Program-made: the position numbers and the translations under genes
NCBI GenBank assembly: GCA_020723805.1
Contig: DYID01000007.1
Coordinates: forward strand, 62,001-126,000
Length of the DNA stretch: 64,000 nucleotides
Origin: Anaerolinea sp.
Lineage (GTDB): Bacteria; Chloroflexota; Anaerolineae; Anaerolineales; Villigracilaceae
Direction of reading: 5' to 3'
Part shown: positions 51,209-60,543 of the stretch, in pieces
Layout of the letters: the number at the start of each line of letters is the position of its first letter
Position numbering within the stretch: position 1 is the first letter of the stretch
Notes under the pieces: generated by a model
Told to the model about the DNA's origin: nothing
What the model saw: only the letters and a program-made list of their open reading frames with translations
The model's database searches: none

Positions 51209-54200
51209 CTACCCCCGCTTCAACATCTCATCCGTCACCTGATCCAGCCGCAGGCTGATGACCTGACTCGCCGAATCGCGTCCCATTGTCACGCCATAAA
51301 TCACATCCGCCGCCTGCACCGTATTGCGGTTATGTGTGATGATGATGAACTGCGTATCTTTGCTCAACTCCACCAGCAAATCGCGGAAGCGCCCCACGTT
51401 CGCCTCGTCGAGCATGGCGTCCACCTCATCCATCACACACAGCGGCGTCGGCGAGACCTTCAACAGCGCAAACACCAGCGCCACCGCCGTCAGACTGCGC
51501 TCGCCGCCTGAAAGCAACGCCAACGACTGCTCGCGGCGTCCCGGCAGGCGCGTCTCGATTTCGATGCCGGTCTCCACCAGATTCTCCGGGTCGGTCAGCG
51601 CAAGACGCGCCGAACCGCCGCCGAACAACCGCGTGAACATCGCGCGGAACTGTTTGTCCACTGCGTCGAACGTCTTCGCAAATTCCTGCCGCGTCAACTC
51701 ATCCAACTCGGCAATCACCTTGCGCAGGTCTTCCTCCGCCTTCCGCAAATCCTCCACCTGCGACTTCATGAACGCATACCGTTCCGACTCGCGGTCATAC
51801 TCCTGCTTTGCCTCCGGGTTGATCGGTCCCATGCGCCGCACCTGCGTCCGCTGACGAATCAACTGCGCCTCCAAATCGGGTGACACCTCCGCCACCACGG
51901 GCAATTCCTCCACCATCCCCTCGAACGGCAGCGGCACGGGACCGGAAACATCCTCCGCATACTCGAACATCACCAGCCCGAAATCATCCATGATCTTCTG
52001 GCGCAGATTGTCCAGCGCCTCCTGCTTGCGCAACTGTTCCAACTGCACCTGACCCTGCAAACGCTCGGCGGTTGCCAGCATCCGCTGGGTATTCGCCTCC
52101 ACCTCCTGCAGGCGCGCCTCTTCCGCCTCCGCCGTCTCCAACTCACGCTCGGCGGGGCTCATCTCCAGGTTCAACGCCTCGATCTGTTCCCGCAGGGCAT
52201 TCTCTCGTTCATGCAAGCCGGCTTGCCGGGCGTCCAAATCGGCGAGCAGGGTCTCCGCCTCCCCCAAACGGGACGACATTTCAGAACGCCGCGTTTCGAA
52301 CCGCCCCGCCTCTTTCGCCCGCTCCTCCCGCCTCGCCCGCGCATCCGCCAGCGCGCGCTCCGCCACAGCCTTGCGCGTCGCCCAATACGACACCTGCCCC
52401 TGCGCCTCTGCCAGGTCCATTCCGCTCAAACGGCTGGAAATTTCCTTCCACTCCGCGTCTGCCTTTGCCAGTTCCGCTTCGACGTTCGATAGCGTCTCCG
52501 TCAAACTTTTTTGGATGGATTCCGCCTCCGCCGCCTCTGCCTTCAACTGGACTTGCTGACTCTTCTGCCACTCCAACTCCCGGCGTTTCGCTTCGGACTC
52601 CAACCCAGCCTGCTTCTCCAACTCTTCGGCTTCTCCCACACTGACGCGCATCCGGCGCGCCGCCTCCGCCGCCTCCTGCCAGGTGCGCTGTGCCTCGTGC
52701 AGTCTTTCGGAAAGCGCGTCTGCTTCGCGGTTCAGTGCCTCGATCTGCCCGCTCAACACGGTCAGGGCTTCGGTCAACTCCCGTTTCTGGCGCGGACGGC
52801 TCAGGGCGGAGGAAGACGCGGATTTTCCGGCGATGATCAAGCCGTCGCCGCGGAAGACTTCCCCGCGCAGCGTCACGACGCGGGCATGAGGCGGCAGGTC
52901 CCGAATCAATTTGCGGGCGGCGGCGCGGTCGCGCACAATCAGGGTCTGCCCAAGCATCAGCCTCACCGCCGGGCGCAATTCTTCCGGCGCGTGAACCAGT
53001 TCGGAAGCGACGCCGAGGGCATCGGCATCCGAGGTCGTCAAAATTTCAGAAGCCTGACCGAGCGGCAGCAACACCGCCCGCCCCGCCTCATTCGACTCGA
53101 GCAATTGCAAGGCGTCTTCGATTTCATTTCCATCAAGAAGGACAGCATCGAGCGTATCGCCCAAGGCGGCGGCGATGGCGGTTTCGAGTTCCGCCGGCAC
53201 ATCGAGCGCCGCGCTCAAAGCGCCGCGTGCGCCGCGCAGTTTCATCTGGCGGGCGGCTTCGAGCAGGAAGCGCGCTCCCTCGGCGTATCCTGCCAGCGAC
53301 TGTTCGGCTTGTTCGATGACCTCCAACTGAGCAGTGATGCGGGTGTGCGCGGCAAGGAGTTTGGTGCGCTCCTCGCTGTTGGCGCGCCGTTCGTTTTCGA
53401 GCCGCTCCACTTCCTGTTTGCTCTTCTGTTCGATTTCTTCCGCCTGACGTAACTGCGCTTCCAGTGCCTCTCGTTTGGCTTGTGCGGCGGCGTGCTGTTC
53501 GCCGGCTTCGCGCGTCAGGCGTTCGGCTGTTTCCACCGCCCGGCTTGCCGCTTCGATTTTTGCCGTCAGCGCTTCGAGGCGTTGTTTCAACTCATCCAGC
53601 CGCGCCTGCGATTCGGCGCGCTGGGCGTTCCAGGCTTCGATGCGTCCGCGCATGGAACGCATCTGCTCCTCCAGCGCGGCGCGTTCCGACTGACGCTCCT
53701 GCAAAGACCGCTGAACTTCCTCGTACTGTCTTTGCGCCTCTTCGTACTCCGCCTGCAGGCGGGCAACTTCCTGCTCCGCTTCGACGAGACGTTCCTGCGC
53801 CAGGCGTTCTTCATCCGAGAGGCGTTCCCGGTCGGCGAGCGCGGAAGTTTGCAGGGAGAGCAAGGCGCGGCGGCGCTCTTCGAGGACTGCCAATTCGCGG
53901 CTGATTTCCTCGCGCTGACTGTGCAGCTCAGCGGATTGACGATGCCAGGCATTCAACTGCGCCCGCAACTCCGAGAGACGCTCGCGGAAGGCGTTGTAAT
54001 CTGCCTGCGCCTTCGCGTGTTCCTCACGCGCCTCCTGGACGCGCGCTTCCTGGGCGCGAACCGCTTCGCGCGCGGCGGTGAGTTCCTGCTGTGCGCGATG
54101 CCAGTGATAGCCGTACCACTCGCGCAAAATCACTTTGAGGTCTGCCTGGGCGCGGGCATATTCCGAGGCGCGTTTCGCCTGCCGCTCCAAACTGCGCAAA

Positions 54201-54808
54201 CGCGGCTCCAGTTCGGACATGATGTCGAGCACGCGTTCGAGGTTGCGCTGGGTGGTTTCGAGCCGTTTCAGGGCTTCTTCGCGGCGCGAACGATACAACC
54301 CCACGCCCGCCGCCTCTTCGAACAATTTGCGGCGCTCCTCGGCTTTGAGCGCCAGCGAGGCATCCACCAACCCCTGCCCCATGATGGTGTAGGTGCGGTC
54401 TGCCAGCCCGGCGGCGGAGAGCAGTTCGTTCAGGTCGCGCAGGCGCACCGGTTGGTCGTTCAGCAGGTATTCGTTGTGTCCGTCGCGGTAGGCACGGCGG
54501 GTCATGGCGACTTCCGTGAATTCCACCGGCAGCCAGCCGGTGGAATTGTCGAACACGATATGCGCCGAAGCCATGCTGGCGCGGGCGCGGTGTTCCGAGC
54601 CGTTGAAGATCATGTCTTCGGTTTTTTTGCCGCGTAACAGCGAATAGGACTGCTCGCCCAGTACCCAGCGCAGGGCATCGGCAATGTTCGACTTCCCCGA
54701 ACCGTTCGGTCCGACGATGGCGGTGATGCCCGCGGCGAATTCGAACGTGGTTTTCGATGCGAACGTTTTGTAACCTTGAAGTTCCAGTGATTTAAGACGA
54801 AGAGGCAT
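51209..54808 (-). CDS. smc: Chromosome segregation ATPase SMC
   Basis: A 1199-residue SMC. Head: ITAIVGPNGSGKSNIADALRWVLGEQ (Walker A; about residues 29-54), here best noted as GPNGSGKSN. Two long coiled coils (about 165-500 and 670-1030) flank the hinge (around residues 510-650, LRGARGALSAALDVPAELE onward). C-terminal head: LLSGGERSLTAVALVFALL (signature) and PLCVMDEVDAMLDEANV (Walker B). It compacts chromosomes with ScpAB. It precedes nothing on its strand in the window and follows rnc by 83 bases. Confidence 0.96.
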   Translation of the reverse strand: MPLRLKSLELQGYKTFASKTTFEFAAGITAIVGPNGSGKSNIADALRWVLGEQSYSLLRGKKTEDMIFNGSEHRARASMASAHIVFDNSTGWLPVEFTEVAMTRRAYRDGHNEYLLNDQPVRLRDLNELLSAAGLADRTYTIMGQGLVDASLALKAEERRKLFEEAAGVGLYRSRREEALKRLETTQRNLERVLDIMSELEPRLRSLERQAKRASEYARAQADLKVILREWYGYHWHRAQQELTAAREAVRAQEARVQEAREEHAKAQADYNAFRERLSELRAQLNAWHRQSAELHSQREEISRELAVLEERRRALLSLQTSALADRERLSDEERLAQERLVEAEQEVARLQAEYEEAQRQYEEVQRSLQERQSERAALEEQMRSMRGRIEAWNAQRAESQARLDELKQRLEALTAKIEAASRAVETAERLTREAGEQHAAAQAKREALEAQLRQAEEIEQKSKQEVERLENERRANSEERTKLLAAHTRITAQLEVIEQAEQSLAGYAEGARFLLEAARQMKLRGARGALSAALDVPAELETAIAAALGDTLDAVLLDGNEIEDALQLLESNEAGRAVLLPLGQASEILTTSDADALGVASELVHAPEELRPAVRLMLGQTLIVRDRAAARKLIRDLPPHARVVTLRGEVFRGDGLIIAGKSASSSALSRPRQKRELTEALTVLSGQIEALNREADALSERLHEAQRTWQEAAEAARRMRVSVGEAEELEKQAGLESEAKRRELEWQKSQQVQLKAEAAEAESIQKSLTETLSNVEAELAKADAEWKEISSRLSGMDLAEAQGQVSYWATRKAVAERALADARARREERAKEAGRFETRRSEMSSRLGEAETLLADLDARQAGLHERENALREQIEALNLEMSPAERELETAEAEEARLQEVEANTQRMLATAERLQGQVQLEQLRKQEALDNLRQKIMDDFGLVMFEYAEDVSGPVPLPFEGMVEELPVVAEVSPDLEAQLIRQRTQVRRMGPINPEAKQEYDRESERYAFMKSQVEDLRKAEEDLRKVIAELDELTRQEFAKTFDAVDKQFRAMFTRLFGGGSARLALTDPENLVETGIEIETRLPGRREQSLALLSGGERSLTAVALVFALLKVSPTPLCVMDEVDAMLDEANVGRFRDLLVELSKDTQFIIITHNRNTVQAADVIYGVTMGRDSASQVISLRLDQVTDEMLKRG

Positions 54809-54814
54809 GGTGGT

Positions 54815-54886
54815 TTACGATTTTGGATTTTGGATTTTGGATTTTAGATTTGGGATTTTGGATTTGGGATTTGGGATTGGCGGTTG
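54815..54886. repeat. Heptanucleotide tract between rnc and smc
   Basis: About ten units of ATTTTGG/ATTTGGG type fill the 83-base gap almost completely, so no normal promoter fits and smc probably depends on read-through from rnc. Confidence 0.9.
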
Positions 54887-54891
54887 TCCAG

Positions 54892-55608
54892 TTACTTGAA
54901 GGTGATGCCGAGCGCTTCGAGGGCGGTTTGGGCGGCGATGCGGGCGGCGATGCCCTTACTGGAGCCGTGCCCCCTGCCATAGGTCACGCCCTGGATGCGT
55001 ACTTCCACCTCGAACTCTTTGGCGTGGTCGGGTCCCTTTGCCGAGACGGTGACATATTGCGGCGTTCCCAGTTTCTCCGCCTGCGCCCATTCCTGCAAAC
55101 GGCTTTTCGGGTCCTGAATTTCATCGAGGATGTAATCCTGGATGTCATCCAGAATCGGGTTGACAAACTCCTCGACCGCCTTCAGACCCGAGTCCAGGTA
55201 CAACGCGCCGATGAGCGCCTCGAACGCAGAACCCAGCAAGGTATCCCGCTCCTTCCCGCCGGAGGAGTTTTCGCCGCGTCCCAGGCGGAGGGCGCGTCCC
55301 AGGTCGAGGCGGCGGGCAAAATTTGCCAACTGGTCATTGCGGACAATGGCAGAGCGGATTTTCGTCAAATCGCCCTCGGGCATTTCAGGGAAGCGGTTAT
55401 ACACCCAGGCGCCCACGATGAAATCCAGCACGGCATCGCCGAGGAATTCGAGGCGTTCGTTGTCTTCCTGGACGGTGGGATTCTCGTTCACGTAGGAACG
55501 ATGCGTGAGGGCACGTGTCAGAAGAGACAAATTCGAGAAGGGCAGATTCAGCCGCCGGCTTAAGTCGGCGGCGGATTCGTAGTCGCGCGGTTTAAGGTCT
55601 TGTGTCAT
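54892..55608 (-). CDS. rnc: Ribonuclease III
   Basis: A 238-residue double-strand-specific endoribonuclease. Signature NERLEFLGDAVLDFIVG (about residues 50-66) carries catalytic Glu/Asp; the second acidic pair is in GSAFEALIGALYLDSG. The C-terminal dsRNA-binding domain has DPKSRLQEWAQAEKLGTPQY and GRGHGSSKGIAARIAAQTALEAL. The N-terminal codons (SAADLSRRLN) coincide with a 22-base palindrome (55551-55572). A TACAAT -10 lies about 19 bases before the ATG. Confidence 0.95.
   Translation of the reverse strand: MTQDLKPRDYESAADLSRRLNLPFSNLSLLTRALTHRSYVNENPTVQEDNERLEFLGDAVLDFIVGAWVYNRFPEMPEGDLTKIRSAIVRNDQLANFARRLDLGRALRLGRGENSSGGKERDTLLGSAFEALIGALYLDSGLKAVEEFVNPILDDIQDYILDEIQDPKSRLQEWAQAEKLGTPQYVTVSAKGPDHAKEFEVEVRIQGVTYGRGHGSSKGIAARIAAQTALEALGITFK
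55551..55572. repeat. 22-base palindrome inside rnc
   Basis: GCCGCCG-G-CTTAAG-T-CGGCGGC, symmetric apart from one central G/T pair. It shares the CTTAAG core and CCG/CGG arms with the palindrome at 4056. Confidence 0.6.
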
Positions 55609-55674
55609 ACGGATTGAGCGGGCAGAATTGTATCATGACTGAAGTTATGTACCCGCTCGCAATCGCCCAAGCGA

Positions 55675-57366
55675 TTATGTCAGGGTCATCGCGCACCCAT
55701 CTGCGCGCGGGTCGCTCCCGCCGCACAAGACGCCCGTTTCCTGGTCGCGCCAAATGACCTGACCGCGCCCGAACAACGCGCGTTCATAGCCTGTCACCTC
55801 ATACACTGGATGTCCCATCGCTTGCAGGGCATCCAGTGTTTCTTTCGGCATTCCTTCTTCGATGGCAACGCGCCCGCCGGCTTCGTCCACGTCAATGCAG
55901 AAGCGCGGCAGGTCGAGGGCGGACTGCGGGTCGAGCCGCGCATCGTGCAACGCAGAGAGGACCTGAACATGTCCCTGCGGCTGCATGAATCCGCCCATCA
56001 CGCCGTAGGAGGCGTAGAGGACCTCACCCCCAACCCCTCTCCTAAAAGGAGAGGGGGGCATGCCCCCGTCCTCTCTCCCAAAGGGAGAGGGGGGGCGAGT
56101 CACCATTGCCGGGATGATGGTGTGATACGGTCGCTTGCGCGGGGCGAGGCAGTTGGGGTGATTGGGGTCGAGGCTGAAGTTGTGTCCGCGGTTTTGCAGG
56201 GTGAAGCCCCAGCCCTTGGGGACGATGCCCGTGCCGAAGCCCATGTAGTTGCTGTTGATGAACGAGCAGGCGTTGCCGAATTTATCCACCACGCTCAGGT
56301 ACACCGTGTCTGATGAAGACACCGGCGTGCCGCGCGAAACATCGAGCGTGGCGCGGCGCGGATGGATGAGTTTGCGGCGTTCGGCGGCGTACTCTTTCGA
56401 CAACAACTCCTGCACCGGCGCATGGAAAAACTGCAGGTCGGCAACGTACCAGCGCGCATCGGCAAACGCCAATCGCAGCGCCTCGATCATCAGGTGCATT
56501 TTCTCAGGCGAAGTTGCATCGAGCGACGCAAGGTCGAAGCCTTCGAGGATGTTCAAGGCAATGAGCGCGGTGATGCCCTGTCCGTTGGGCGGACATTCGT
56601 ACACGCGCAAACCGCGATAATCAACCGAGATGGGCTCCTCCCACGTGGACTCGTGCGCCGCGAGGTCGTCCATCGTCATACAGCCGCCCGCCTCTTTCAG
56701 GACGCCGACAATTGCCTCTGCAATCGGACCTTGGTAAAAGCCGAGAGCGCCCCGCTCCGCCACGAGTTTGAACGTCCGCGCCAAGCCGGGGTTGCGGAAG
56801 AGTTCGCCAGCCTTCGGCGCGCGTCCGTCAATGGTCAACTCCTGCCCATTGGGCGCAGACTTGAGTTGCCGCTCCGCGCCGCGCGCCCAAAAGTGAGCCG
56901 TGAGCGGCGCGACGGGAAAGCCCTCCTCCGCGAGGCGAACCGCAGGCGCGAGAACCTCGCTCATCGAAAGCGAGCCATGCTTTGCGATAAGGTCACACCA
57001 GCCCGCGCACGCGCCCGGCACAGTGACCGTGTGCGGGTGAAACGGAGGCAAGGCTTCAGCGAGGAGTCCTTCGCTCTTTAGCCGATCCAGCGTCAGGGCG
57101 GCGGGAGCGCGCCCCGAGCCGTTGAGGGCGGTCACCTGTCCCGTATCCGCAGAGTAGTAGAGAGCAAACATATCCCCGCCGATCCCTGTGGAGGTGGGTT
57201 CGGTCACATTGAGCGCGGCGGCGGCGGCAACGGCGGCATCGGCGGCATTGCCGCCCTTCGCAAGGATTTCAAGACCTGCCGCGGTGGCGAGCGGCTGAGA
57301 CGTGGCGACGATGCCATTGCGGCTATAGACGGGCGAACGGCGGGAGGTGAAGGCAGGTTGGGACAT
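55675..57366 (-). CDS. ggt: Gamma-glutamyltransferase family protein with in-frame repeat insertion
   Basis: A 563-residue Ntn-hydrolase. N-terminal block NGIVATSQPLATAAGLEILAKGGNAADAA is partly seen as ATSQPLATAAGLEIL and GGNAADAAVAAAAALNV. The self-cleavage/nucleophile Thr is in SSSDTVYLSVVDKFGNA, and GFGTGIVPKGWGFTLQNRG plus APRKRPYHTIIPAMV follow. Immediately after PAMVTR about 25 extra residues (PPSPFGREDGGMPPSPFRRG and VGGEV) interrupt the usual run into YASYGVMGGFMQPQGHVQV; they are encoded by a palindromic repeat. No signal peptide is evident, so it may be cytosolic. The start MSQPAFTSRR avoids an upstream repeat. Confidence 0.88.
   Translation of the reverse strand: MSQPAFTSRRSPVYSRNGIVATSQPLATAAGLEILAKGGNAADAAVAAAAALNVTEPTSTGIGGDMFALYYSADTGQVTALNGSGRAPAALTLDRLKSEGLLAEALPPFHPHTVTVPGACAGWCDLIAKHGSLSMSEVLAPAVRLAEEGFPVAPLTAHFWARGAERQLKSAPNGQELTIDGRAPKAGELFRNPGLARTFKLVAERGALGFYQGPIAEAIVGVLKEAGGCMTMDDLAAHESTWEEPISVDYRGLRVYECPPNGQGITALIALNILEGFDLASLDATSPEKMHLMIEALRLAFADARWYVADLQFFHAPVQELLSKEYAAERRKLIHPRRATLDVSRGTPVSSSDTVYLSVVDKFGNACSFINSNYMGFGTGIVPKGWGFTLQNRGHNFSLDPNHPNCLAPRKRPYHTIIPAMVTRPPSPFGREDGGMPPSPFRRGVGGEVLYASYGVMGGFMQPQGHVQVLSALHDARLDPQSALDLPRFCIDVDEAGGRVAIEEGMPKETLDALQAMGHPVYEVTGYERALFGRGQVIWRDQETGVLCGGSDPRADGCAMTLT
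56022..56096. repeat. Triple-palindrome element inserted in frame in ggt
   Basis: Three adjacent palindromes: CCCCTCTCCT/AGGAGAGGGG (56034-56056), the perfect GGGGGCATGCCCCC (56054-56067) and CTCTCCC/GGGAGAG (56073-56089). The CCTCACCCCCAACCCCTCTCC wording is that of a common intergenic repeat. The frame stays open through it on the coding strand. Confidence 0.85.
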
Positions 57367-57381
57367 GGGTTCCTCGATTCT

Positions 57382-57448
57382 GTCATCCTGAGCGGAGTGA
57401 AGGATCTCTGAGATCATTGTAGAGACTCTTCGCTCCGCTCAGAGTGAC
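57382..57448. repeat. Inverted-repeat element (GTCATCCTGAGCGGAG type)
   Basis: CTGAGCGGAG (57388-57397) and CTCCGCTCAG (57433-57442), with outer GTCA/TGAC, enclose GGATCTCTGAGATC. Repeats of this wording occur in many bacterial genomes. It lies between divergent genes and would extend the ggt frame artefactually (ISEILHSAQDD). Confidence 0.75.
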
Positions 57449-57457
57449 ATGCGGAAG

Positions 57458-57463
57458 TATAAT
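57458..57463 (+). promoter_or_regulatory. -10 element of the mosaic lipoprotein gene
   Basis: TATAAT 19 bases before the ATG at 57483, directly next to the inverted repeat; the leader contains GAGG. Confidence 0.5.
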
Positions 57464-57482
57464 CCCATCAACGAGGTGGACG

Positions 57483-58892
57483 ATGAAAAAATTTTTCTCC
57501 CTGCTCTTCGTTCTTGGACTGGCGCTCTCCGCTTGCGGGACATCACCAACGCAATCTGTGCCGCCTATTCAAACCTCCACGCCTTCGCTGGCTCCAACAG
57601 CGACGCAAACGCCCATCCCGCCGACAGCCACCATCACGCCCCTGCCCACCATCCCAACCTTCACACCGACATTCGATGTCTCAACCATCGTCACGGTCAC
57701 GCCGGCAGAGAAGGCGGAGTATCCAACAATTGATTCAACAGTAAACGTCAAAGATTATTTTCCTGAAATTTTAGAAAACCCCTCTCCTAACGCGACAGAC
57801 AAAATCCTAAAATTCTTGAACGAAGGAGGAAATGGAGAAACTCTTGTTAAAAGACTGGACGAGGTATACATGAAATCGGATTTTCGAGGCGGATATGCAC
57901 TTCGCGACGTAACAGGCGATCAAGTCCCCGAATTTCTTTTTGTAGAGGTAAATTATTTTGGAAAACCTGTCGTCTTCTCATGTCAGAAAGGAGGCTTTGA
58001 ACTGATTTCTGTCTTATCAGGTGATTTTGAATTTTGGGATTACACCTTTGCACTTGATGATTTGAATGCTGATAATATTCCTGAAATAATCGTCACTGGG
58101 ACAGGCGGAGTAAGTTTTCCAAACTCAAAAATATTCTTTTATGAATGGGTTGGAAACAAATTTTCAATTTTAGGGCAACTGAATTTCTTAGCATTAAGAC
58201 AGATTCAGATCAATGACTCAAACGGAAATGGAATTAAAGAAATTTCATTTACGGGAGGTAATCCAGGATGTTTGAGCTGTACCAATTTTATACCCCAGAG
58301 GCAAAGAACTGTTGAATACGAATGGAACGGTAAAGAATTTATTGAAATTTCTAGCACATTCACGTCGCCAAAATATCGCTTTCAAGCAGTTCAAGATGCC
58401 GATGCTGCAATCAACTCTGGAAAATTTGACGAAGCATTTAGCCTTTATGGGGAAGTAATATCAAATAAAAATCTTGAGTGGTGGTCACCTGAACGATTTA
58501 CATATGAACAAGACGCTTCCCAGAGATGGATACCAGAAATAACCTCAATTCTAGAACCAATCAAAGACCCCTCCGAATACCCCCGCCTCGCCGCCTACGC
58601 CTATTACCGCATCATGCTCCTCCACCTCGTGCAGGGACAGGAGGCAGAAGCCGCGTCCGCGTATCAAACTTTGCAAGAGACCTTCGGCACAGATCCCTAC
58701 GCCGCTCCGTATGTGGAGATGGCGTCCAAATTCTGGGAGGCGTACCAATCCACGCGCAGGATGTACGATGGCTGTGCGGCGGCGATCCAATACGCGGTGG
58801 AACACCCCGACATTCTGGTTCCGCTGGGGAGTGATTATCATGGCTGGCAAAGTCACATCTACGAGCCTGCGGATGTGTGTCCGTTTCGGTAG
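57483..58892 (+). CDS. Lipoprotein with VCBS/FG-GAP-like domain; composition mosaic
   Basis: A 469-residue lipoprotein: MKKFFSLLFVLGLALSACG gives a clear lipobox (Cys18). A TPTATQTPIPPTAT linker follows to about residue 65. The middle (residues 85-270) has calcium-loop-like blocks, LRDVTGDQVPEFLFVEV, LDDLNADNIPEIIVTG and NDSNGNGIKEISF, as in FG-GAP/VCBS propeller blades. The C-terminal third is helical with TPR-like helices (AAYAYYRIMLLHLVQGQEAEAASAYQ). Codon and base use switch sharply: 57720-58560 is AT-rich, while both ends are GC-rich like the genome. Function unknown. Confidence 0.75.
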   Translation: MKKFFSLLFVLGLALSACGTSPTQSVPPIQTSTPSLAPTATQTPIPPTATITPLPTIPTFTPTFDVSTIVTVTPAEKAEYPTIDSTVNVKDYFPEILENPSPNATDKILKFLNEGGNGETLVKRLDEVYMKSDFRGGYALRDVTGDQVPEFLFVEVNYFGKPVVFSCQKGGFELISVLSGDFEFWDYTFALDDLNADNIPEIIVTGTGGVSFPNSKIFFYEWVGNKFSILGQLNFLALRQIQINDSNGNGIKEISFTGGNPGCLSCTNFIPQRQRTVEYEWNGKEFIEISSTFTSPKYRFQAVQDADAAINSGKFDEAFSLYGEVISNKNLEWWSPERFTYEQDASQRWIPEITSILEPIKDPSEYPRLAAYAYYRIMLLHLVQGQEAEAASAYQTLQETFGTDPYAAPYVEMASKFWEAYQSTRRMYDGCAAAIQYAVEHPDILVPLGSDYHGWQSHIYEPADVCPFR

Positions 58893-58984
58893 TGTTCAGA
58901 ACGAGGAGGAATCGAAAAAGTTCACGATGCTCTCCAAAAACCCAATTTTTTGAGCTCCCTTGATAAATTTTTAATAACCTCCAC

Positions 58985-59012
58985 TTGACATATTGAAATA
59001 TCTTTTTATAAT
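58985..59012 (+). promoter_or_regulatory. Consensus sigma-70 promoter of the MFS gene
   Basis: TTGACA, 16-base spacer, TATAAT in an AT-rich island (about 58960-59075). Predicted leader to the ATG at 59076 is about 57 bases. The 183-base gap 58893-59075 holds nothing else recognisable. Confidence 0.75.
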
Positions 59013-59075
59013 ATATGAAAATCTCGACAAAATTAATTGAAATTCTTTACATCAAATTGAAAATATTGAGGCATT

Positions 59076-60356
59076 ATGCAAAATCCGCCCCAGCCCCTTT
59101 CTGAAAACTGGGCTGTCCGCTTCTTCACTATCTGGACGGGACAAGCCTTCTCGCTCTTTGGTTCGGCGCTCGTGCAATTTGCCCTGGTCTGGTGGCTGAC
59201 GCGGGAAACGGGCTCCGCCACCGTGCTGGCAACCGCGACTTTGGCGGCGCTCTTACCGCAAATCGTTCTCGGTCCGTTTGTGGGCGCATTGGTTGACCGC
59301 TGGAACCGCCGCGTCATCATGATCGCGGCAGATACGTCCATTGCGCTCGCCACGCTCCTGTTGTTTTATCTCTTCGCCGCAGGGCAAATACAAACTTGGC
59401 ACGTCTTTGCGCTCATGGCAATCCGTTCTTTGGGAGGCACGTTTCATCACCCCGCCATGACCGCATCCACCTCCCTCATGGTCCCAGACAAGCACCTCGC
59501 CCGAGTCGCCGGCGCCAACCAGACCCTGCAAGGCTTGCTCAACATCTTCGCTCCGCCGCTGGGCGCACTGCTCATCGAAGTTATTTCCACCCAAAACGTC
59601 CTACTGATTGACGTGGGCACGGCTCTCCTCGCTATTCTGCCCCTGTTCTTCATCTCCATCCCGCAGCCCTCCCGCCACGCCCTGCAAGCCAGCGGCGCGA
59701 TTGCCCCCACCACCTACTTCCACGACCTGCGCGAAGGCTTTGCCTACGTCCTCCGCTGGAAGGGATTGCTGGGGCTCATCCTGCTCGCCATGCTGCTCAA
59801 CTTCATGCTCGTCCCCGCCTCCTCCCTGCTGCCGCTGGTCGTGACGAAGGTCTTCAACGGCGGCGCGGCAGAATTGGGCTGGGTGGAATCCGTCTTTGGC
59901 GTTGGCGTCATCGCGGGCGGAATCCTGCTCGGCATTTGGGGCGGGTTCAAGCGCCGCATTGTCACTTCTTTCACCGGTATCATCGGCATTGGCATGGGCG
60001 TTATCCTCACGGGTCTCACCCCTGCGACCATGTTTTACCTTTTGCTTGCCGCCCAATTTCTGCTGGGATTCATGCAGGTCTTTGCCAACGGACCTTTGAT
60101 GGCAATCATGCAGTCCACCGTCGCTTCCGACGTGCAGGGGCGCGTCTTTTCTCTGCTGGGGGCGGGCGCCACCGCCATGATGCCGCTCAGCCTGCTGATT
60201 GCGGGTCCCGTCTCGGACGTGCTGGGCATCCGCTTCTGGTACATCCTCGGTGGAACGGTTTGCATCCTGATGACGGTCGTATCCTTCTTCATCCCCGCTA
60301 TCATGGACATCGAGACGAACCATCAAACCATTGCCACTGTTACAGAAGCCGATTAA
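59076..60356 (+). CDS. MFS transporter (MefA/EntS-type efflux)
   Basis: A 426-residue major facilitator with 12 predicted helices. FTIWTGQAFSLFGSALVQFALVWWLT in helix 1 and GPFVGALVDRWNRRVIMIAAD (motif A, loop 2-3) are typical of the MefA macrolide-efflux/enterobactin-exporter group, as are GANQTLQGLLNIFAPPLGALL and the NGPLMAIMQSTVASDVQGRVFS block in loop 10. Substrate unknown; likely a drug or siderophore exporter. Its strong, AT-rich promoter sets it apart from neighbours. Confidence 0.85.
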   Translation: MQNPPQPLSENWAVRFFTIWTGQAFSLFGSALVQFALVWWLTRETGSATVLATATLAALLPQIVLGPFVGALVDRWNRRVIMIAADTSIALATLLLFYLFAAGQIQTWHVFALMAIRSLGGTFHHPAMTASTSLMVPDKHLARVAGANQTLQGLLNIFAPPLGALLIEVISTQNVLLIDVGTALLAILPLFFISIPQPSRHALQASGAIAPTTYFHDLREGFAYVLRWKGLLGLILLAMLLNFMLVPASSLLPLVVTKVFNGGAAELGWVESVFGVGVIAGGILLGIWGGFKRRIVTSFTGIIGIGMGVILTGLTPATMFYLLLAAQFLLGFMQVFANGPLMAIMQSTVASDVQGRVFSLLGAGATAMMPLSLLIAGPVSDVLGIRFWYILGGTVCILMTVVSFFIPAIMDIETNHQTIATVTEAD

Positions 60357-60438
60357 TCCCGCCTTCTGAAAGCATTTTGAAGCGGCGTTAGAGAACGTCT
60401 TCTATGCCGGTTTCTGCCACTTTCAAAACGCACCTTTG

Positions 60439-60465
60439 CCCGCGTCTTTCCCGGACGCGGGCTTT
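60439..60465 (+). terminator. Possible terminator after the MFS gene
   Basis: Stem CCCGCGTC / GACGCGGG, seven-base loop, followed by CTTTG; the T-run is weak. Confidence 0.45.
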
Positions 60466-60543
60466 GATTCTGCCAAAAGGCATGAGCCTCCCCCTGATTT
60501 TTATCCTCAAAATCTCCGCCTTCAAAATTTCTCCACCTTTGGG

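Noticed and set aside
57367-57417. N-terminal extension of ggt (ISEILHSAQDD)
   Set aside because: These codons lie in an inverted-repeat element common to many genomes; MSQPAF matches the family start better.
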